Assembly (NCBI RefSeq): GCF_023525255.1
Contig: NZ_CP073355.1
Coordinates: forward strand, 310,001-374,000
Source: Thermospira aquatica
GTDB taxonomy: Bacteria > Spirochaetota > Brevinematia > Brevinematales > Thermospiraceae
Direction: 5' to 3'
Length of the DNA: 64,000 bases
Under the pieces are notes generated by a model, which worked only from the letters and a program-made list of their open reading frames with translations, searched no databases and was not told the origin of the DNA. Within the stretch, counting starts at the first letter, position 1, and each line of letters begins with the position of its first letter. The translations under genes were made by a program, and so were the position numbers. This document shows, piece after piece, positions 43,856 to 54,511 of this stretch.

Positions 43856-46800
43856 CTACCGTGCAATCACCAGCGTACCACTGTAGGTCTCACCACCGGC
43901 ATATATCTTGTACACGTACACACCATTTTTCACATCGTAGCCTTCCGTGTCTTTGCCATCCCAGGCTATCTCACCCTGCGTATACGGCCCATCCTCACGG
44001 ATAAACCGTCGGATGAGATTGCCCTTGAGATCAAAGATCTTGACCTCGTAGCGATTTACTGCCTCCCTAAACTCCATCGTCACACGGATCGAACCGTAGT
44101 AGCCGTCCCCAGACCTACTGGGGGTAAATACCTTTGGTCGAAGCGTCACAGCCGTGATTATACCGGGCCTCTCTTCACCAGCACGGCTAAAGACACCGTA
44201 CAAGCTATGCACATAGCTTACACGAGCTACCACTCGCTTCGCCGTCGTATCTACCTCGCCTCCGATCCTCACCCATCGTGGATGCAGCCCATTGTCATCC
44301 CAGTAGTAGATCGCAAGATCCTGTTCACTCCAGCCACGAGAAGCAATATCCACCGGATCATAGGCAAGATAGAGGATAGCATCACGTTTCACAATAGCTC
44401 CATCCATGGGCTTATCGTCTCTCGTGTTGAGGGCAAAACGGTACCCATACATGTTCTCCGTGGTGGAAGGAGCTTTCACCGTCTTGTTCTCGGTGAGGTT
44501 ACGCTTCTGCTCCGCTATCAGTGGAACCCGCGTGATGTCAACAGAAAACTCCCTGCCCACTGAATTCCCCGGGAAGACAATCATACTGTTGGTTTCTTCG
44601 TAACACTCTACCGCCTGAACCTCATCCTCCCCTCCCAGAAGCGGCGCATTGCGCATCGCTATAATGGGCACCCAAACCGTCTGGTTTGCAGGAACAAAAA
44701 TATTTGTCCTTAACTGGCGATAATAGGGTGCAGCAAATTCAAGGATATAATTTCCCTCAGGTACATGAGGGAGACGATAATCCCCTGTCCCCAACTGGAT
44801 AGTACCAGAGAGAGGATTTCCCTCATCATCAAGACCAATAGTTGTACCATCTCTTTCGTACATCTTCACGTATACCAGCTTCTTTCCGGGAAATACCTTT
44901 CCCACAACAATTCCCCACGTAGAATTGGTAATCACCAGCCATTTCTTGGTAGAATCCAGAGACAGCGTAGAGACACCATTCAGGTTTGTGCCGCCTGGTC
45001 CTACAGAGACAAGATCTGCCTCACTCCGTACCGGCACTATCCCTGTGTTTGTAAGAATATAGGCAAAGTGAATCTTGAGATCCTCATTTTCAAGCGTATT
45101 TAATCCCTCCCCCATCGGATAGGTAAGCAAAAACTGATTGGAATTCGTCTCAAGCCTTGTCACTGTAGCACGCGTATTGGAAATCACAATATTGGAAAAA
45201 ACTTCCAGCGTATTGGTTTCAAAGGTTAGAAGAAGTCTCGAGACATGGCTCTTAAAGGTTCTATTTAATACACGATAGGTAAGTACTCCTTCAGTTTCCA
45301 CAATATAAAGGGCGTTATCTCCTACAAAATACCCCTCTACCGTTACCGGGGGATAATTCACACTGAGGAGACTGTACCCCTCTCCCACGAGAGAAGGCAC
45401 TACCGTCTCATGATCGGCAAGATGAGAAGCCCGTACCACAAACGGCAGATTTGTCGGTGCCCCATAGGTATTACTGAAACTGAAACTTACCTGGTCACAA
45501 ACATTTGAAGAAAGCCCCACTCCATAGTTTACCCGCAAGCTATGGGTGCTTCCCTCGTAACTTACACTTCCTCTGGTACTCGAAAAATCCTGAATATCCA
45601 CAAGACCCTCGGGAAGCGTAATCATCACATTCGAAATGGTGTTTGCCGTTGTCGCTCTGTTAGAAATAAAAATGGTAAGATTGGAACGCCCCGTGGTGAT
45701 ATAAATACCACTCGTATCAAGCCACTGAACTGCTTGAGGAAGGGGCATAAAGAATCGTACGAGATTTGTCTTTTCCGAAGCAAGCGGTACAGGAAGATAT
45801 CCCCAGGGATCCTCTACCCACACCTGGACGGCATGAGTAGCATACCCTACCTCAAAGTTGTCCAACACGTCGTTTTTGAGGACATCATACTCGCCTGCGC
45901 CGAGAAGATTCCCTGCACTTTGATAATTTACCAGGATATTGGTAGGATGACCTGTGATAAAGGAAGAACCTATCTTGCGACTCAGGGTGTTCATCCTGTT
46001 GGTGAAAACCGAAGGTAACGATATCTTCAGCCTGGTGATAGGAAGGTCTGCAGAAACGGTATTTGCTACATACACTACCACCCTGTTACTATGCGTAGTG
46101 GAATCGATATCGCTCACACCTTCTTGATCATTTACATAAACATGATACACCGGCATAGAGGAAACGGTCACATTTGTTTCTCCGGCTACGCCGGCGTTTG
46201 TAACAAAACTCCTCACCCTGATACCCAAACCACGTGTTGCCGGACCTCCAAAAGTATTGGAAACCCAGAGAACCACGGTATCTTTTGCTCCTGCAAGGAT
46301 CGGTATCCCATAACCAAGAGTAAGAACACCATTATTGTAGTTTGTTACCGTCGCCGTGGTATTGGAAACGCGGCTTATAGCAAAACCATTTGTCAATTCT
46401 AAGGGGAGCCTGATCTCCACCTGGTCTATGACACTCGTCGATACCCCGGCATTGGAGAGAATCAAGGTAAGAGAAAAGAATTTTCTGTCCATGTACACCT
46501 TGTCTGGGGTAAGGAACGCCATTACCTTCGGTTCTGGAGCAACATACCTCACCTCAAGACTTCGCCCTGGCTGGACAGAAACCTCTTTGAATTTGTCATC
46601 AGTGCTATCGTAGGCAGCCTCCACCGTCCAGGGGATATTGGTATTACTGTAGAATACTCGATCATGAAGTTGGACCCATATCTCATCGCTTTCCGTGGGA
46701 AGAAGAGGTGCACTCCGATAGTCGAGCCAAAGAGCTCCATTGGTGAAAGCCCTTATCACATTTGCTCTGAGATTCGTAAAGGTGAGCGCATTGGTTACAA

Positions 46801-49800
46801 GAAGGGTGCCCGGCGAGGGAATAGGAATACGGACCCATCGAATATTATTCCCCTCACTGCTGTTGTTATACAGATAGAACCGTAACCCATTGTTTGTCTC
46901 TGTGGTTAAAATCACATTGGTCTCAGTAAGCGAGAGTGCATTCGTCGCTTCAAGATAGGCTGCTGCACGATACCCTGGTTGAACAATGGAAAGATCAAGA
47001 CTTCGGTTTGGATATATCCATGCTAACCCCGGTTTAGAATAATTCACCGTATTATCCGCATACACCTGCCAGGTTACATTGGTCTCTTGAGGAGGAGCGA
47101 TGGCATCCCATCCCCAGCAACTTATCTCATCATACCCATTTACAGGAAGAGGCGTGGTATACTTTATCCACAGGGCACCATTACTCTGAGCCATCGAAGC
47201 AGGTCTCAACGAACTCCAACCGGAAACATTGGTGATGATCCCGCTCGGAAGCACAATCTTTAGCCAGTACACTTCATTCCCTTCCCCACCAACATTGGTA
47301 ACGGTAAAGGTGTAACGATTGGTGATAAAATCCTGACCCACCACATTGGGAGAACTTGCTACCCATACCTGGGCATAGGGATGGATAAAAGCTACGACAT
47401 TGGTGTACCCCTCACGCACTACCGCTATATTGGTATAAGAAGCGTTGTTCGTATACCAGACACGCACAGTGACCGAAAAATTGGTATCTCCAGTCGTCCA
47501 ACTATCATATCCTCGGATAACCACCCACTCTCCATTGTTTGGCATAAGCCCGTAAGGATAATCGATCCGTACTTTTGTTCCATTCACCGTAGCATTGCCA
47601 ATGGTTGAAATCACCTGAAGATTGGTAAAGAACGATGAAGGATACTCTATCTCGACGGCAGAAACAAGCCTGCCCCCATTCTCAAGACCATTCTCGATAC
47701 GATTAGAGTAAATCGCGGAAGCCGCAGGTGTAGAAACTTCGCCGGGCAACACAAAGAAACGAACAGGATCAACGAGAGAAATCACATTCGTGCCGGAGAG
47801 AAGAGAAGAACCATTATAATAATTCGTCCATTTCGGAGAGCCATTGGTATTGGTAGAATTGTTAGCCGCATGCACCACGATCACGTTTGTTGCCAGGATA
47901 TTGGTTCTCACTGCCACATAGATATAAAAATCATCTGTGGTTCCCGGCGGAATATTGGTATTCGAGAGTTTATAGTTGATCTCTATAACATTGGTCCCTC
48001 CAAAGGTGGTAAAACTCATAGCTGCTCCTGGTGCATTCGTTCCGAGAAGAGCGTTACTTACTTTGAAGATCTGGTTGGATACCGCCGCAGGAAGGAAAAT
48101 TCTCAGCCATTCCAGTCGGTTACTTCCCCAGCCGAGATTTTTCACCGAGAGGCGAATGACATTGGTATTGGTTTTTCCATTGTAACTTCTATAAAGAACC
48201 GTAGGAAGGACAGCATACTCATAAAATGTGGGAGGGGGAACAATAGAAACCTTTTGCGTGCCATTGTCTAACACAGGAATCCCATTGGTCCACATACGCT
48301 GATTGGAAACACAGGCAGCAAGGGTAAACTCTGCCTCTGTTTCTACTTTATCCTGCATGGTAAAACTAATGGTATCTGTTTTGCCACCCCAGAACTGATT
48401 GGCATACTGCACCACTACCCGATAATATCCCAAGGCATGCGGTTGAAAACCAGCATAAACTCCACCAAGAGCAGAGGAAACGTTTATAATATTGGTGATA
48501 TAGTTTGTGGGAAGAAGAAGATACACCGATTTAATAAGGTTCTCTATGGAGCCTTCGTTTGATATTACATATGAAATCATATACTGGTTGGTTGCGGCAT
48601 CGATAAAGCCTCCCGGCACATTCACGGCTCCCTTTGCTTTTGGCCGTGGATAGATAAACCGTAGCTCAGTATTATCTGCTCCATCGTTCTCGGCGGGTAC
48701 AAAATTCGTCGTGTTTCGCGCAAACAGAAGAATATTGACATTGGTGGGAAGAGAGATATTGTCCATCAGATAGAAACTGATAATATCGTTACTCCCCGAC
48801 CAGAGAGCAACGGTATTGGTGTAGGCAATATCCATCACCCAGTTACTTCCTCCATTGGTCGTCGAAAGACTGATCTGATTCGATCCCACAAGGAGAGAAG
48901 AAGGATAAAGCACATTGGTAACGCCGTGGGGGAAAATCACCTTGATCCGAAAGATGGTATTGTCCTTTTCCCCTGCATTACGTACAGCGAGTCGCACATA
49001 AAAGGGAGTATTTTCGTCGACATAATGATGGTGATTGTACCAGGCATCCGCTACGCCGTCTTCATTCAACGGCGAGAGAAGGGCTGCCTTGAGTTCAGCC
49101 GGAGGCGTGTAGAAGAAGTAGCTCCACCTATTGGCCGTATCTTCTTTCACTTCCGTCCAACCATCGCCGTTACCGTTATCAACATACGCTATGTTGGTAG
49201 CCCATATAATGACATTCGTCAGGGAACGCACATCATCATACCCCGTAAAACGAATTGCCTCCGTATAATCCTTGGGTATATTGGTACCCTGATTGCGGTA
49301 GTCGAGCAATATCCAGAGATATCCCTCGTTATTGGTAATATTGGCATTGGTGATGTTTGTTGTCACCGAGACGGTGGCTTGCCGCGTAGGGATTACCGAC
49401 GTGACGTTGGTGATATGTTTATCGAGGCGAATCAACACCTTGTGAATGTTATTTCCTGGGTTCTCCCCTCGATTCTTGAGCACAAAGGTATACTCCTCCG
49501 AGGAAAGAATATTTTTCACATTCGTTGGCGTCTGATAGGCTTCGGCTTTTGGGGGTTTCTTTCGTACAAGAAAATGCTGGGTAGGATACGAGATGCTTAT
49601 CCCATTGGTGACCGGTTTAGTACCCGGAAGAGCAGAATAGCTTATCACATAAATACGGTTGGAGAGTTCATTCGTCCCTGGCGCAGGCACATCGAGATTG
49701 GTTGTTGTGAGATTCAAGAAGCTTATCGTATCGTTCCCGCTCCCTGCTGCCAGCACCTTGTTTTCATTGGAGTAAAAAAGAGAAATCTTTCGTTGAGCAG

Positions 49801-51568
49801 AATCATAGGTAATAGAACTACTCGAACATACCGAACTCTGCAAGGAGACAGGATCAAGTGCAAATCCCACCGGCAAGAGAATATCTACATGGCAAATATC
49901 TGCATTATTATCCGCCGTTTCGTTCGTATTTTTTGCCGCAATATCCACAAACCATGTCTTGGACTCCCCCTCATAGACGAAATGAGGTCGGATAGAAGCT
50001 ATCCCCACCGGATCATTTGCCGTACGAAACGTCAGGGTATTGTTGTCAAGGAAAGTTCCTCCAAAATGGGTCACATTCCCCGCATAGGCTCGTGCTGGTC
50101 CTGTCGTGGCGTTCGTCGTCCACGTGGTATCCGCATACTTTTCATTATTCACATACACCTGGATGGTCTTCCCCACGACGTCCCCTGTAGAAGGGGTGGA
50201 AAAGTTGCTCACCACGATATAGATCATGTACTGGTGGGTTGTAGCAATACTTCCCCCAAAACCACTATAATTGGGATGGAAAACATCGGGAGTTGCTGCG
50301 GCATTAAAGCGTATCTTGAGGCGTTTGCCATTCTCTTTTACGGAGAGAGCCACCGTTCCAGTCGGGGGGTTAGCATCTCCCCATTGTCTATTAAAGGTAC
50401 GATAGATGGTCTGCCCATTGGTTTGTGCCCAGAACACTCCCACCTGATTGGTAAAGGCTGTCCAGTTGGTGTAGGTGAGATAGCTCTCCGGCAGGTCGAT
50501 ATACACCTCCTGGACCCCTGCCTCGTTGACCGTCGAAAACCAGGGGTGAATCGCTATACGCAGGGCATTGGTTGTCCCGGCCTTGGTCATCACGGGGGAG
50601 ATTTCTGCCACGTTGCTTGCCGCGACAGTGCGGATCGTAAAATTGTCTACCTTAAGAAGAAGACGCTCAGCATCTTCACGGTTATTGGCCAGCCCAAACA
50701 TCACCATCAATTCATTCGAAAAAATTACGGGAACCCGTTTCACAAGATAAAAAGTATTGGGATAGGTGGTACTCGTTCCATTCCAGTTCTGCTGAGAGGT
50801 ACCATTGGGATTGGGATTGATATAGAGAGAAGCAAACTCCCCATCTATCGTGACACGAATCTTTATGTGATTGTTATTATTGGAATAAATATTAAGGGTG
50901 CCTTTGTCATCCTCTATGGTATTTGCTCCCCACCGCTCGTCATAAGACCAGTTAAGGATACCTCTTAGATCATCACCCCCAGACACATCAGGACGGGAAA
51001 GAGCTGAAACATCCAAAGCGTTACCCGGAGAAAGACCCTCGTTTACTGACCAGTAGCTTCTCGGCTGTGTATCTGGTTCTCCTGAAAGTCTCGGATGAAA
51101 AATCTCAGAGAAAAAGATAGAATTGACATACCTGTTAGAAATTGTTGTGACCGACGGATCATACTGGATAATTCCTACATCAAAAGCAGCTTTTTTTCGG
51201 CCCGATTCCGCATACCAGCCAATATCACTATCGAGAGAAAGAAGCGTTCGCGTAATTTCAAAACCAAAAGGCTTTTCAGGCGTGGCCGAGAAGCGAACAT
51301 TGGTATACCTGCTATAAGCCCCAAAAAGCTCGGTATAATACTCTTCTGTCACTCTCGTACCAGCAAAAGAGAGAACTCCCCCTGAAGGCCCTACGGTGAG
51401 ATCATTGATTTCATTATGTATCCCCGCCTGCAAAGAGTAGAGAAACTTGTACTGCCAGTTTCCATTGGGAGAACTAAAATCCTCAAAGTACACATAACCC
51501 CATACCTTACTTACCCAAAGTATGGCAAAAAGCCATACCATCCATCTGTTTTTCCGCAGCATAGGCAT
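43856..51568 (-). CDS. Giant secreted repeat protein with FlgD-like C-terminal domain (paralog 1)
   Basis: 2,570 residues, tandem to and similar in layout to the next gene. Signal peptide MPMLRKNRWMVWLFAILWV ends at KVWG. A DFSSPNGNWQYKFLYSL start and PEKPFGFEITRTLLSLD, then TIRTVAASNVAEISPVMT, match the N-terminal sandwich of the paralog. Repeated Ig-like modules carry the same NxGxxxNxI...I.LP phrase. The end repeats the paralog: YDPVDIASRGWSEQDLAIYYW, VRVVARVSYVHSLYGVF-like segment, VFTPSRSGDGYYGSIRVTMEF and VKIFDLKGNLIRRF, ending GVYVYKIYAGGETYSGTLVIAR. No catalytic motif. Ten bases separate it from the downstream paralog. A promoter upstream is not clear; weak boxes only. Confidence 0.75.
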   Translation of the reverse strand: MPMLRKNRWMVWLFAILWVSKVWGYVYFEDFSSPNGNWQYKFLYSLQAGIHNEINDLTVGPSGGVLSFAGTRVTEEYYTELFGAYSRYTNVRFSATPEKPFGFEITRTLLSLDSDIGWYAESGRKKAAFDVGIIQYDPSVTTISNRYVNSIFFSEIFHPRLSGEPDTQPRSYWSVNEGLSPGNALDVSALSRPDVSGGDDLRGILNWSYDERWGANTIEDDKGTLNIYSNNNNHIKIRVTIDGEFASLYINPNPNGTSQQNWNGTSTTYPNTFYLVKRVPVIFSNELMVMFGLANNREDAERLLLKVDNFTIRTVAASNVAEISPVMTKAGTTNALRIAIHPWFSTVNEAGVQEVYIDLPESYLTYTNWTAFTNQVGVFWAQTNGQTIYRTFNRQWGDANPPTGTVALSVKENGKRLKIRFNAAATPDVFHPNYSGFGGSIATTHQYMIYIVVSNFSTPSTGDVVGKTIQVYVNNEKYADTTWTTNATTGPARAYAGNVTHFGGTFLDNNTLTFRTANDPVGIASIRPHFVYEGESKTWFVDIAAKNTNETADNNADICHVDILLPVGFALDPVSLQSSVCSSSSITYDSAQRKISLFYSNENKVLAAGSGNDTISFLNLTTTNLDVPAPGTNELSNRIYVISYSALPGTKPVTNGISISYPTQHFLVRKKPPKAEAYQTPTNVKNILSSEEYTFVLKNRGENPGNNIHKVLIRLDKHITNVTSVIPTRQATVSVTTNITNANITNNEGYLWILLDYRNQGTNIPKDYTEAIRFTGYDDVRSLTNVIIWATNIAYVDNGNGDGWTEVKEDTANRWSYFFYTPPAELKAALLSPLNEDGVADAWYNHHHYVDENTPFYVRLAVRNAGEKDNTIFRIKVIFPHGVTNVLYPSSLLVGSNQISLSTTNGGSNWVMDIAYTNTVALWSGSNDIISFYLMDNISLPTNVNILLFARNTTNFVPAENDGADNTELRFIYPRPKAKGAVNVPGGFIDAATNQYMISYVISNEGSIENLIKSVYLLLPTNYITNIINVSSALGGVYAGFQPHALGYYRVVVQYANQFWGGKTDTISFTMQDKVETEAEFTLAACVSNQRMWTNGIPVLDNGTQKVSIVPPPTFYEYAVLPTVLYRSYNGKTNTNVIRLSVKNLGWGSNRLEWLRIFLPAAVSNQIFKVSNALLGTNAPGAAMSFTTFGGTNVIEINYKLSNTNIPPGTTDDFYIYVAVRTNILATNVIVVHAANNSTNTNGSPKWTNYYNGSSLLSGTNVISLVDPVRFFVLPGEVSTPAASAIYSNRIENGLENGGRLVSAVEIEYPSSFFTNLQVISTIGNATVNGTKVRIDYPYGLMPNNGEWVVIRGYDSWTTGDTNFSVTVRVWYTNNASYTNIAVVREGYTNVVAFIHPYAQVWVASSPNVVGQDFITNRYTFTVTNVGGEGNEVYWLKIVLPSGIITNVSGWSSLRPASMAQSNGALWIKYTTPLPVNGYDEISCWGWDAIAPPQETNVTWQVYADNTVNYSKPGLAWIYPNRSLDLSIVQPGYRAAAYLEATNALSLTETNVILTTETNNGLRFYLYNNSSEGNNIRWVRIPIPSPGTLLVTNALTFTNLRANVIRAFTNGALWLDYRSAPLLPTESDEIWVQLHDRVFYSNTNIPWTVEAAYDSTDDKFKEVSVQPGRSLEVRYVAPEPKVMAFLTPDKVYMDRKFFSLTLILSNAGVSTSVIDQVEIRLPLELTNGFAISRVSNTTATVTNYNNGVLTLGYGIPILAGAKDTVVLWVSNTFGGPATRGLGIRVRSFVTNAGVAGETNVTVSSMPVYHVYVNDQEGVSDIDSTTHSNRVVVYVANTVSADLPITRLKISLPSVFTNRMNTLSRKIGSSFITGHPTNILVNYQSAGNLLGAGEYDVLKNDVLDNFEVGYATHAVQVWVEDPWGYLPVPLASEKTNLVRFFMPLPQAVQWLDTSGIYITTGRSNLTIFISNRATTANTISNVMITLPEGLVDIQDFSSTRGSVSYEGSTHSLRVNYGVGLSSNVCDQVSFSFSNTYGAPTNLPFVVRASHLADHETVVPSLVGEGYSLLSVNYPPVTVEGYFVGDNALYIVETEGVLTYRVLNRTFKSHVSRLLLTFETNTLEVFSNIVISNTRATVTRLETNSNQFLLTYPMGEGLNTLENEDLKIHFAYILTNTGIVPVRSEADLVSVGPGGTNLNGVSTLSLDSTKKWLVITNSTWGIVVGKVFPGKKLVYVKMYERDGTTIGLDDEGNPLSGTIQLGTGDYRLPHVPEGNYILEFAAPYYRQLRTNIFVPANQTVWVPIIAMRNAPLLGGEDEVQAVECYEETNSMIVFPGNSVGREFSVDITRVPLIAEQKRNLTENKTVKAPSTTENMYGYRFALNTRDDKPMDGAIVKRDAILYLAYDPVDIASRGWSEQDLAIYYWDDNGLHPRWVRIGGEVDTTAKRVVARVSYVHSLYGVFSRAGEERPGIITAVTLRPKVFTPSRSGDGYYGSIRVTMEFREAVNRYEVKIFDLKGNLIRRFIREDGPYTQGEIAWDGKDTEGYDVKNGVYVYKIYAGGETYSGTLVIAR

Positions 51569-51836
51569 CCTCTTTCTTTATCATCTTTTCGATTTTTTTT
51601 TAGTGTAAAATGTATAAACTTTTCTCTGGCAAAACATACAAAACATATCTTCCTCAATGGAAAAAACCTTTTCCATCCCTGTGATAGAAGATTCTTACTT
51701 ATATATACCTCTTTTTGAGAAAAAAATGGAAATTCTTAAAAAAATATTTTTCTCGTGCAAAAACTCAATTTTTTTACACCCTCTTGCCGATAGAATACAA
51801 AAGTATCCGGTTTAAGATACATGCAGGAGGTTTCGC

Positions 51837-52823
51837 TTGATATACCTTGAATTGATAAAAAAATATGCTCGTACCCTTCTTACAACCTTTGTGTATATGG
51901 CTTTTCTGGGGCTCTTCTACTTTTTTTATCTTCTTTTGGGGATGAAGTTTCGTGGTCAACAGGATATCCTCCTTGCTGCCCTTGCAAACTACGGTCTTCT
52001 GCTTGTCCATTCACTGCCACTTGTTGCTATCTTCACCACACTCATCTTTTTTGCCAAGATTGAAACCTCTGACACCTTCTTTATGCTGAGGGTTATGCCC
52101 ATTCTCGGAGGTATAAATGCTCTTTTACTTTTGTTATTTTTCTTTTTCCGTCTTGATTTTGTAGATTTTATGCACTATGAACCCCTCTCTATCAAACCTC
52201 TCCCCCAAACAGGCTACATTACCCCTTACGGGAAAACCCAGGTCTACCTCGCTGAAAACAAAGGTCGTCATCTCGTCTTTACAGGGGACATCTACCTTGC
52301 TTCTTCGTGGAAAACAAATGCAACAACCCTCACCATCCAGGCGGTTTCTCGTGTTGGGGATGCAAGCTTTACCCCATCATCCGAAGTATTTAGTCTCCCT
52401 CTCAAAGAAAAAGCACCTGCCTTTCAGGAGACAGGTTTTACCAGGATTTTCTTTGAAGCGTATTTTGCGTATGTTCGTAAACTCCGGGAGGTCTTCCATC
52501 AAACATTTTACAGTTGGGGGTTGGTAAGCTCCCTCTTGGGAATTCTTTTCATGTCAGTAGGGTACTTCTCCATGCTTGCGGGCCTCTCCCTCTATCTCAA
52601 AGAACCCCAGATCCAGATGCTTCTTCGTTCATTTTTTATCCTTATCGGAGTAGCGGCATGGTTTAGTTTCCCTCATTTCCTGAGTTTTATATCCCTCATG
52701 AGTTTTGGTATACGATTTGGTCTGTTACGGGTTGCTTTCCCCAGTTTGCTGATGGGTATCCTCGCGCTTTTCTTAGGGTACGGTCTACTCATTCTCAAAA
52801 ACGGTCTCCCAAAACGGGCCTAA
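51837..52823 (+). CDS. Membrane protein, possibly LptF/LptG-like permease
   Basis: A 328-residue protein starting with TTG after GCAGGAGG. Two or three membrane helices in the first 125 residues (LLTTFVYMAFLGLFYFFYLLL, LLLVHSLPLVAIFTTLIFFA, ILGGINALLLLLFFFF), a periplasmic beta domain (residues 130-215, GYITPYGKTQVYLAEN... FTGDIYLASSW), then three helices at the end. That topology is shared with LptF/LptG, which pull lipopolysaccharide from the inner membrane, but sequence support is thin. Followed by a second protein of the same shape 10 bases downstream, as expected for a pair. Confidence 0.5.
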   Translation: MIYLELIKKYARTLLTTFVYMAFLGLFYFFYLLLGMKFRGQQDILLAALANYGLLLVHSLPLVAIFTTLIFFAKIETSDTFFMLRVMPILGGINALLLLLFFFFRLDFVDFMHYEPLSIKPLPQTGYITPYGKTQVYLAENKGRHLVFTGDIYLASSWKTNATTLTIQAVSRVGDASFTPSSEVFSLPLKEKAPAFQETGFTRIFFEAYFAYVRKLREVFHQTFYSWGLVSSLLGILFMSVGYFSMLAGLSLYLKEPQIQMLLRSFFILIGVAAWFSFPHFLSFISLMSFGIRFGLLRVAFPSLLMGILALFLGYGLLILKNGLPKRA

Positions 52824-52832
52824 GGAGTCACC

Positions 52833-53846
52833 ATGAAAAAACTTAGCCAGTTTTTTCTCTATCTCTTTCTCATCGTTCTTGTTGTTGGAGTAGTTGGCTT
52901 TATCTATTTTTTGCAATTTGCTAAACTGCAAAACCTTGATGCCCTTATTGCCACTATCAGACTGATCTACACATACCTCCCCATTTCAGCTGGCCTTGCC
53001 TTGTTGTGGGGTCTCGTTTTCCAGGGTGGCATGCAACAGACAAATGCTTTGGGCTCTGTCATTATGTACATCTTTCTCATTATGGGTATCGCTATCGTCC
53101 TTCAGGAGATTGCTGTTCCCTCCTTCACCGAAATCAAACAACAATCTCTCATCCTCCAGGCAAAAAAAGCCAAAAGCCTCCCCAAACTCAAGCTCAATCC
53201 AACAAATGTAAGTGCGGCTGAATTTGCCAATATCTCCTGGTTCGTTTCCAAAGAAAACCTCGCCTTTGCTCAAAAAAACACCTTTCTCTCCTTTGAAAAG
53301 CTTTACAAGGCACCCGGCGAAATCTATTATGGAATCAACTTCAAGATTGTCGCTTTTGATAACCAGGGAAAACTGGATTATGTGTTTATTGCTCCCCAGA
53401 TCAAAGCTTACCAGACTGATCTCTATGCCCTTTCAGCACGCGTTTACGAATACAAAAACGGTAACCTGACCGGGCAAAAGGGGTACAATGTAAAAAAAAT
53501 CACCCTCCCCTATCCTATCGATGCCGTGTATTCTCTGAGAGCCCATGGAAACCTTGAAGATATCAGCCTGATTCATGTTCTCCGATACAACGATTACGTC
53601 TACGGTTCTCACATCAACTTTTACCATATCGGGATCCTGATGTTCTTTAAGATATCGTACTACATCATGACCATCGTGATTATCATCCTCTGCGCTGGTT
53701 TTGGACTCACCTTCCAGAATCAGCGTGTGGTAGGAAAAGATATCGTGCCTGCCCTCAGTTTTCTCATCGTTTCCACTGCCGTGACCATCATGGTGTATGA
53801 TATTCTTCTAGGCGCAGTAAATATGATCTACGGACTTATTATTTAA
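52833..53846 (+). CDS. Membrane protein, possibly LptF/LptG-like partner
   Basis: 337 residues; starts MKKLSQFFLYLFLIVLVVGV after AAGGAG. Helices at residues 7-28, 45-62 and 70-90, a periplasmic domain of about 130 residues (ISWFVSKENLAFAQKNTFLSF, ...YGINFKIVAFDNQGKLDYVFIAPQ), and three C-terminal helices, the last ending IYGLII. Same architecture as the preceding protein, suggesting a heterodimeric transporter. The periplasmic domain phrase about unit-by-unit Tyr and Asp residues is compatible with the beta-jellyroll of LptF/G. Assignment is tentative. Confidence 0.5.
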   Translation: MKKLSQFFLYLFLIVLVVGVVGFIYFLQFAKLQNLDALIATIRLIYTYLPISAGLALLWGLVFQGGMQQTNALGSVIMYIFLIMGIAIVLQEIAVPSFTEIKQQSLILQAKKAKSLPKLKLNPTNVSAAEFANISWFVSKENLAFAQKNTFLSFEKLYKAPGEIYYGINFKIVAFDNQGKLDYVFIAPQIKAYQTDLYALSARVYEYKNGNLTGQKGYNVKKITLPYPIDAVYSLRAHGNLEDISLIHVLRYNDYVYGSHINFYHIGILMFFKISYYIMTIVIIILCAGFGLTFQNQRVVGKDIVPALSFLIVSTAVTIMVYDILLGAVNMIYGLII

Positions 53847-53848
53847 CT

Positions 53849-54511
53849 ATGGACTTCTCGCTGCGTGTTATTCGTTCTAAACGAAAAACCATCTCGATCC
53901 ATATTCTCCCCGATGGGGGAGTAGAGGTTCGCTGTCCCCAACATGTCCCCGATACAGAAATCGAAAAGATCATCAAAAAACACTCATCCTGGATTCAAAA
54001 AAAACAAACATCCCTTGCAAAACATCCTCCCTTTCACGGCCGTCTCCATGAAGGCTGCGAGATTTTCTACCTTGGCCATCCCTATCCTTTGATCTTTGCT
54101 GATGTAAAACAGCCTGTCTGGACACAAAAGGAGATTCTTTTCCCCCGCAATCAACACCATGAGATTCAAAAGAGTCTCGAAAACTGGTATAAAAAGCAAG
54201 CCCGGGACCTTTTCACCGAAAGACTCAATCTCTATTGTACAGCGCATGGTTTTACTTACAAAGGACTACGGATATCCTCAGCCAAAAAGCGCTACGGTTC
54301 CTGTTCGGCCAAAAATCAGATTAGCCTCTCGTGGCGTCTCATCTTTTTCCCCATTGAGCTCATCGACTATGTGGTTGTCCATGAACTGGTCCACACCAGA
54401 GAAAAACACCACCAGAAAAACTTCTGGAAGGTTGTAGCTACGATCCTCCCCGACTACAAAGAGAGAGAAAAGAAACTCAAAGAAAGACCCCTCTCAAGCT
54501 ACTGGTCTTGA
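53849..54511 (+). CDS. YgjP-type (DUF45) metallopeptidase-like protein
   Basis: 220 residues. N-terminal beta part with RSKRKTISIHILPDGGVEVRCPQHVPDTEIEKII, typical for the YgjP/DUF45 family, then an LSLAKRYGSCSAKNQISLSWRLIFFPIELIDYVVVHELVHTREKHH stretch: the W-R-L-x-x-x-P preceding a zinc-binding HELVH, with a third His in EKHHQKNFW. The active site is complete. Substrate unknown. It starts two bases after the membrane protein stop, so it is part of that operon, and its end overlaps the converging glycosyltransferase gene by 18 bases. Confidence 0.85.
   Translation: MDFSLRVIRSKRKTISIHILPDGGVEVRCPQHVPDTEIEKIIKKHSSWIQKKQTSLAKHPPFHGRLHEGCEIFYLGHPYPLIFADVKQPVWTQKEILFPRNQHHEIQKSLENWYKKQARDLFTERLNLYCTAHGFTYKGLRISSAKKRYGSCSAKNQISLSWRLIFFPIELIDYVVVHELVHTREKHHQKNFWKVVATILPDYKEREKKLKERPLSSYWS

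Noticed and set aside
48926-50968. 680-codon open frame opposite the giant protein gene
   Set aside because: Length comes from the Thr/Asn-biased codons of the real minus-strand gene; there is no ribosome binding site or domain.
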